Positions 5,649 through 8,888 of a DNA stretch of 8,888 nt are shown in pieces. Position 1 is the stretch's first letter. Each line of letters begins with the position of its first letter. Under the pieces are notes generated by a model, which saw only the letters and a program-made list of their open reading frames with translations, did no database searches and had not been told where the DNA came from. A program made the position numbers and the translations under genes. Origin of the DNA: an uncultured bacterium (GTDB lineage Bacteria > Gemmatimonadota > Gemmatimonadetes > Palauibacterales > KS3-K002); the NCBI GenBank assembly GCA_947581845.1, contig CANPVY010000205.1, positions 1 to 8,888 of the forward strand, in the 5' to 3' direction.

Positions 5649-7274
5649 ATGCAGTTGAAGAGATCCGTGTGGGTGCCGGCCGCCGTGGGGTTGCTGGCAG
5701 TGGTGAGCGGGGGTTGGTTGCTGCAGCAAGGGACGCAGGGCAACGTCTACATGAGGCAGCGGATACTCCAGGATGTGATCCGGACGGTATCCGATCGCTA
5801 CGTTGAGGAGATTGACCCTGCCGATCTCTATGACCTGGCCGTGGAGGGGCTGCTCGAGCGGCTGGGCGACCCCCATTCGACGGTCTTGAAGCCAGAGGAC
5901 TACTCGGATCTGCGGCTGCAGACGACGGGCGACTACGGCGGCCTGGGGATCCGCATCGACGAGAAGGACGGCTGGATCACCGTCGTGCAGACCCTGCCCA
6001 ATACTCCGGCCGATCGCGCCGGCCTGCGCCCCGGTGACCGGCTGGTCGAGGTCGACGGCAGGTCGATGCGCGGCTGGACGTCCGACCACGCGGCGACGGT
6101 GCTGCGTGGCCCCAAAGGCTCGGTCGTCGATCTGAGGATCGCGCGCGTCGGCGTGGACAGGCCGATCCCTGTCCATATTGTCAGGGATGATATCCACGTC
6201 CAGTACGTGATCGGCTTCATGTACGAACCCGGCATCGGCTACATCCAACAGTCGCAGTTCAGCGCCAAGTCGGCGAATGACATCCTGCGGCGCGTGCAGT
6301 CGCTGTCGCACGAGGGGATGAGGGCGCTGATCCTGGACCTGCGAGACAATCCCGGCGGCTTGCTGGACGAGGGCGTCGCCGTCTCCGACCTCTTCCTGAA
6401 GAGCGGGGCTGAAGTCGTCGAGACGCGTTCTCGCATTGCGGACCAGAACGAGAGCTACTACGCGGAGCAGCGGCCGATCGATCCGGGCCTGCCGGTCATC
6501 GTGCTGGTCAACCGATACTCGGCCAGCGCCTCAGAGATCGTGGCGGGCGCGTTGCAGGATCACGACCGAGCGCTCGTGGTTGGGGAACCGACGTTCGGCA
6601 AGGGCTCGGTACAGACGCTGTACCCGTTGCCCGGCGGCAATTACCTGAAGCTCACGACGGCCAGATGGTACACACCGAGCGGTCGGTCCATCCACCGCGA
6701 GGCGACGGATCGCCACATCCTGGCCATGCGCGGGATTGCGCCAGTCGAAATCACTCAGGTGGCGGATACGGCCAACGCTGAGGTGTACTATACGGACTCC
6801 GGGCGCACCGTGTTCGGCGGTGGCGGCATCACACCCGACCTCAACGTCTCTTCGGACACGCTGACTAGGGTGGAACGGGAATTCCGCAACAGTCTGGGCG
6901 AGCAGCTGGCAGCGTACAGCGACGCGGTCTTCCGGTTTGCTGTGGAGTATGTCAACGACCGTCCGCGGCTGAGCGCCGATTTCGAGGTGACCGCGGCCAT
7001 GCTCGACCAGCTCTATGCGTGGCTGAAGGCAAACGACATCGAGGTCGATCGCGAGCTGTTCGACGGCACGCGCCGCGTGATCGCGCGGGAGTTGGGCATC
7101 GACCTGGCCACCGTGGCATTCGATGAGGTGACCTCGCTGCGCCGGCGGCTGGTGCTCGATCGCCAGCTCGACACCGCGGTGGAGTTGCTCAGGGAAAGCC
7201 GCACGCAGGAGCAGCTGTTCTCACTGGCCGAGACCCGGCAGGCCGAGCTGAGGGCGGCGGCTCGGGAGGAATAG
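5649..7274 (+). CDS. Carboxyl-terminal processing protease, S41 family with PDZ domain
   Basis: This is a CtpA/Prc-type serine protease acting on the outer side of the cytoplasmic membrane. An N-terminal basic stretch (K4, R5) and a hydrophobic segment (about 7-26) form a signal anchor; no lipobox cysteine is seen. A helical region (33-90) precedes the PDZ domain (about 92-168, with GDYGGLGI and the AGLRPGD loop), which binds substrate C-termini. The protease core follows, with LDLRDNPGG (229-237), NRYSASASE (288-296) and TFGKGSVQ (315-322). Spacing matches the known Ser-Lys-Gln triad: S293, K318 and Q322, with K 25 residues after S. A helical C-terminal part (about 408-541) goes beyond the core. 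The start has a strong GGAGG at 5640-5644. It lies 48 bases after tmk and nine before the permease gene. Likely roles are trimming envelope or lipoprotein substrates; the exact target cannot be read from the sequence. Confidence 0.96.
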   Translation: MQLKRSVWVPAAVGLLAVVSGGWLLQQGTQGNVYMRQRILQDVIRTVSDRYVEEIDPADLYDLAVEGLLERLGDPHSTVLKPEDYSDLRLQTTGDYGGLGIRIDEKDGWITVVQTLPNTPADRAGLRPGDRLVEVDGRSMRGWTSDHAATVLRGPKGSVVDLRIARVGVDRPIPVHIVRDDIHVQYVIGFMYEPGIGYIQQSQFSAKSANDILRRVQSLSHEGMRALILDLRDNPGGLLDEGVAVSDLFLKSGAEVVETRSRIADQNESYYAEQRPIDPGLPVIVLVNRYSASASEIVAGALQDHDRALVVGEPTFGKGSVQTLYPLPGGNYLKLTTARWYTPSGRSIHREATDRHILAMRGIAPVEITQVADTANAEVYYTDSGRTVFGGGGITPDLNVSSDTLTRVEREFRNSLGEQLAAYSDAVFRFAVEYVNDRPRLSADFEVTAAMLDQLYAWLKANDIEVDRELFDGTRRVIARELGIDLATVAFDEVTSLRRRLVLDRQLDTAVELLRESRTQEQLFSLAETRQAELRAAAREE

Positions 7275-7283
7275 GGAGCCCAC

Positions 7284-8132
7284 ATGACGCTCGCCGGCTG
7301 GCTGGCCAGCGGGGCGGTCGGGCTGCTGGCCGGCGCTGTGTCTGGGCTCGTTGGCATTGGGGGAGGGGCCATCATGGTTCCCTTCCTCTATTTCTTTCTC
7401 GCCCACCGCGAGCTGTCCGGTGTTCCGGTGTCACCCGCCGACCAGGCGGTCATCGCGCACGCGAGCAGCCTCCTGGTCATCGTACCCATCAGCCTGCGGG
7501 GTGCCTGGCTGTACAACCGTGCTAGGCTCGTCGAGTGGCGAGCGGTCTGGCGGATGGGCCTGGCCAGCGTGATCATGGCCGTGTTCGGTGCCCGTGTCGC
7601 TGTCATCGTACCGGGTCAACTGCTCAAGGTCGTCTTCGGAATCTTCCTGCTAGTGGTGTCCGCACGACTGCTGATTGGGAAGCCCCGGGAAGAACGGTAC
7701 TCCGCAGAGCAGGGTGCGGCCCTACCCACGCGACGCGCCCTCGCCGGGGGCGCGGCAGTCGGCTTCTTCTCAGCGCTGCTCGGTGTCGGCGGCGGACTCG
7801 TTGCCATCCCCGTGCTGATCTACGGACTCCACATCTCGTTGCGAAAGGTCTCCGCGACCTCACTTGCCGTCATCACCTTCACGGCTCTGACCGGCGTCAT
7901 CGCGTACGCCATCAGCGGGTGGGCTGACCACACGAGTGGCACAGCGCTCGCCTATTTCCATCTGCCAGCGTGTCTGGCACTCGCTGTTGGAGCCCTGGTC
8001 GCTGTTCCCGTGGGCCCCTTCATTCAGCAGCGGATGCCGACTCACGCACTGCGTTGGCTCTTCGCCGCCGTCTTTCTGCTTCTCGGTCTCCGCATCGTTG
8101 GCGGCAATCTGTTGGGCCTCCTGGGCCGCTGA
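7284..8132 (+). CDS. TauE/SafE (TSUP) family permease
   Basis: This is a 282-residue polytopic membrane protein with the internal duplication of the TSUP family. Each half opens with a glycine-rich signature: GLVGIGGGAIMVP (21-33) and LLGVGGGLVAIP (166-176). Hydrophobic segments near 5-40, 58-72, 90-108, 113-131, 153-181, 189-211, 226-245 and 255-280 fit about eight membrane helices, and a hydrophilic loop (132-150) joins the halves. Members have been linked to export or uptake of sulfite, sulfoacetate and other organosulfur or carboxylate anions. No sulfur-metabolism gene is seen nearby, so the substrate is unknown. The ribosome-binding site GGGAG (7274-7278) overlaps the end of ctpA. The stop TGA shares one base with the next ATG, so the two permeases are probably translated together. 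Confidence 0.93.
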   Translation: MTLAGWLASGAVGLLAGAVSGLVGIGGGAIMVPFLYFFLAHRELSGVPVSPADQAVIAHASSLLVIVPISLRGAWLYNRARLVEWRAVWRMGLASVIMAVFGARVAVIVPGQLLKVVFGIFLLVVSARLLIGKPREERYSAEQGAALPTRRALAGGAAVGFFSALLGVGGGLVAIPVLIYGLHISLRKVSATSLAVITFTALTGVIAYAISGWADHTSGTALAYFHLPACLALAVGALVAVPVGPFIQQRMPTHALRWLFAAVFLLLGLRIVGGNLLGLLGR

Positions 8133-8888
8133 TGGCGAGGACCGCCGCACCAGGATCAGCCGTCCCGTCACAGCCCGGTGTCCCGCCAGCGTTCATCATC
8201 GCGCTCGCCATCGTCGGCGTGTCGTGGGCAGCGATCCTGGTGCGCTGGTCGCACGTCTCGGCGTACGTGCTCGCCTTCTGGCGACTCAGCCTGTCGCTGC
8301 TTGTCATCGCGGCCGCGCTCACCGCGGGCCGCGACTGGTCGCGGTTGACACAGGTCAAGCGCGCTGACCTGGTCCTGCTCGGGCTGGCTGGCGCGCTGCT
8401 CGCCTTTCACTTCGTCAGCTGGTTCATCTCACTCGAGTACACCACGGTCGCCAGCTCGACGCTGTTGGTGAACCTGCATCCACTGTTCGCCGCCGGGCTC
8501 TCCGCGCTCTGGCTGCATGAGCGGCCGTCCGGCGGCGAGTGGGCCGGGATCGTCATCGCTACGCTGGGTGCGGTCGTCGTGGCGGGCGCGAGCCTGACCC
8601 TCGGCCTCGAGGCGCAGAAGGGGAACGGTCTCGCGCTGCTGGGTGGTGTCTTGATGGCAGGCTACTTCGTGATCGGCCGGCGCCAGCGTCGCACGCTGGG
8701 GATTTGGCCGTACGTCGCCTGGGTCTATGCGATCGCCGCGCTGATCCTCGTGCCGTTCATCGCCGCACGCGGCGAGTCTTTCCTCGGCTACCCGGCGCGC
8801 GAGTGGTGGATCTTCGCCGGGCTTGCCGCCGGGCCTATGCTTCTCGGCCATACGGGGTTCAATTGGGCGCTGCGCCACGTGCGCGCCT
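8132..8888 (+). CDS. EamA/DMT-family transporter, N-terminal part (3' end outside window)
   Basis: An open frame starts at the ATG at 8132, overlapping the preceding stop as TGATG, and runs to the window edge without a stop: 252 codons plus one base. The protein has a short polar N-terminus rich in Ala, Pro and Ser (1-18). Hydrophobic segments follow near 20-38, 44-64, 79-100, 105-127, 135-155, 164-182, 191-210 and 226-243, matching the first eight of the ten helices of a 10-TM drug/metabolite transporter. The first EamA repeat is clear: AFHFVSWFISLEYTTVASST (91-110), then NLHPLFAA (114-121) and LHERPSGGEW (128-137). The second repeat begins near 164 and is cut off. Substrates of this family include amino acids, nucleobases and other metabolites; none can be assigned here. 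About 40-50 residues are probably missing, judging by the usual length near 300. Confidence 0.9.
   Translation, partial: MARTAAPGSAVPSQPGVPPAFIIALAIVGVSWAAILVRWSHVSAYVLAFWRLSLSLLVIAAALTAGRDWSRLTQVKRADLVLLGLAGALLAFHFVSWFISLEYTTVASSTLLVNLHPLFAAGLSALWLHERPSGGEWAGIVIATLGAVVVAGASLTLGLEAQKGNGLALLGGVLMAGYFVIGRRQRRTLGIWPYVAWVYAIAALILVPFIAARGESFLGYPAREWWIFAGLAAGPMLLGHTGFNWALRHVRA

Noticed and set aside
5619..6311. Antisense open frame opposite the ctpA 5' half
   Set aside because: It is opposite a clear signal-anchor and PDZ coding region, and its Asp/His/Gln-rich translation has no family features.
8429..8878. Antisense open frame opposite the EamA transporter
   Set aside because: The plus strand encodes an uninterrupted membrane protein with EamA motifs; the antisense product is low-complexity Arg/Gln/Glu/Pro.

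Overview
This window is a single-strand run of ten genes, all read left to right. Composition is high GC, codons end mostly in G or C, and gaps are short or absent. The order is: the 3' end of lnt (apolipoprotein N-acyltransferase), rpmE (ribosomal protein L31), prfA (release factor 1), prmC (release factor methyltransferase), a CDP-alcohol phosphatidyltransferase, a myo-inositol-phosphate synthase, tmk (thymidylate kinase), a CtpA/Prc-type S41 protease, a TauE/SafE-family permease, and the 5' part of an EamA-type transporter that runs off the right edge.

The organism is a bacterium. The lnt gene and the ctpA-type periplasmic protease fit a cell with two membranes. Inositol-phosphate synthase beside a phosphatidyltransferase is best known from Actinobacteria and some archaea. 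From general knowledge, the combination with lnt, this composition and this gene order suggests Gemmatimonadota or a neighbouring phylum. That is inference from gene content; no marker phylogeny could be run.

Region by region: 1-392 ends an lnt gene. Positions 393-538 form the only sizeable non-coding gap. It holds two sets of inverted repeats, a candidate sigma70-type promoter and a terminator-like hairpin just before rpmE. Positions 539-2865 form a translation block (L31, RF1 and the enzyme that methylates the RF1 GGQ glutamine), with prfA and prmC overlapping by ATGA. Positions 2905-4945 form a two-gene inositol-lipid block: one enzyme makes inositol phosphate from glucose-6-phosphate, and the other very likely transfers it to CDP-diacylglycerol. 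Positions 4884-5600 are tmk, whose start codon is unclear. Positions 5649-8888 are envelope genes: a membrane-anchored PDZ protease, then two polytopic permeases that overlap by one base.

Most of this is conserved core content, and I see no mobile element, CRISPR array, tRNA, rRNA or phage gene. The points most worth a second look are the inositol-lipid pair in a probable diderm, the missing canonical start codon at the expected tmk N-terminus, and the structured gap before rpmE.
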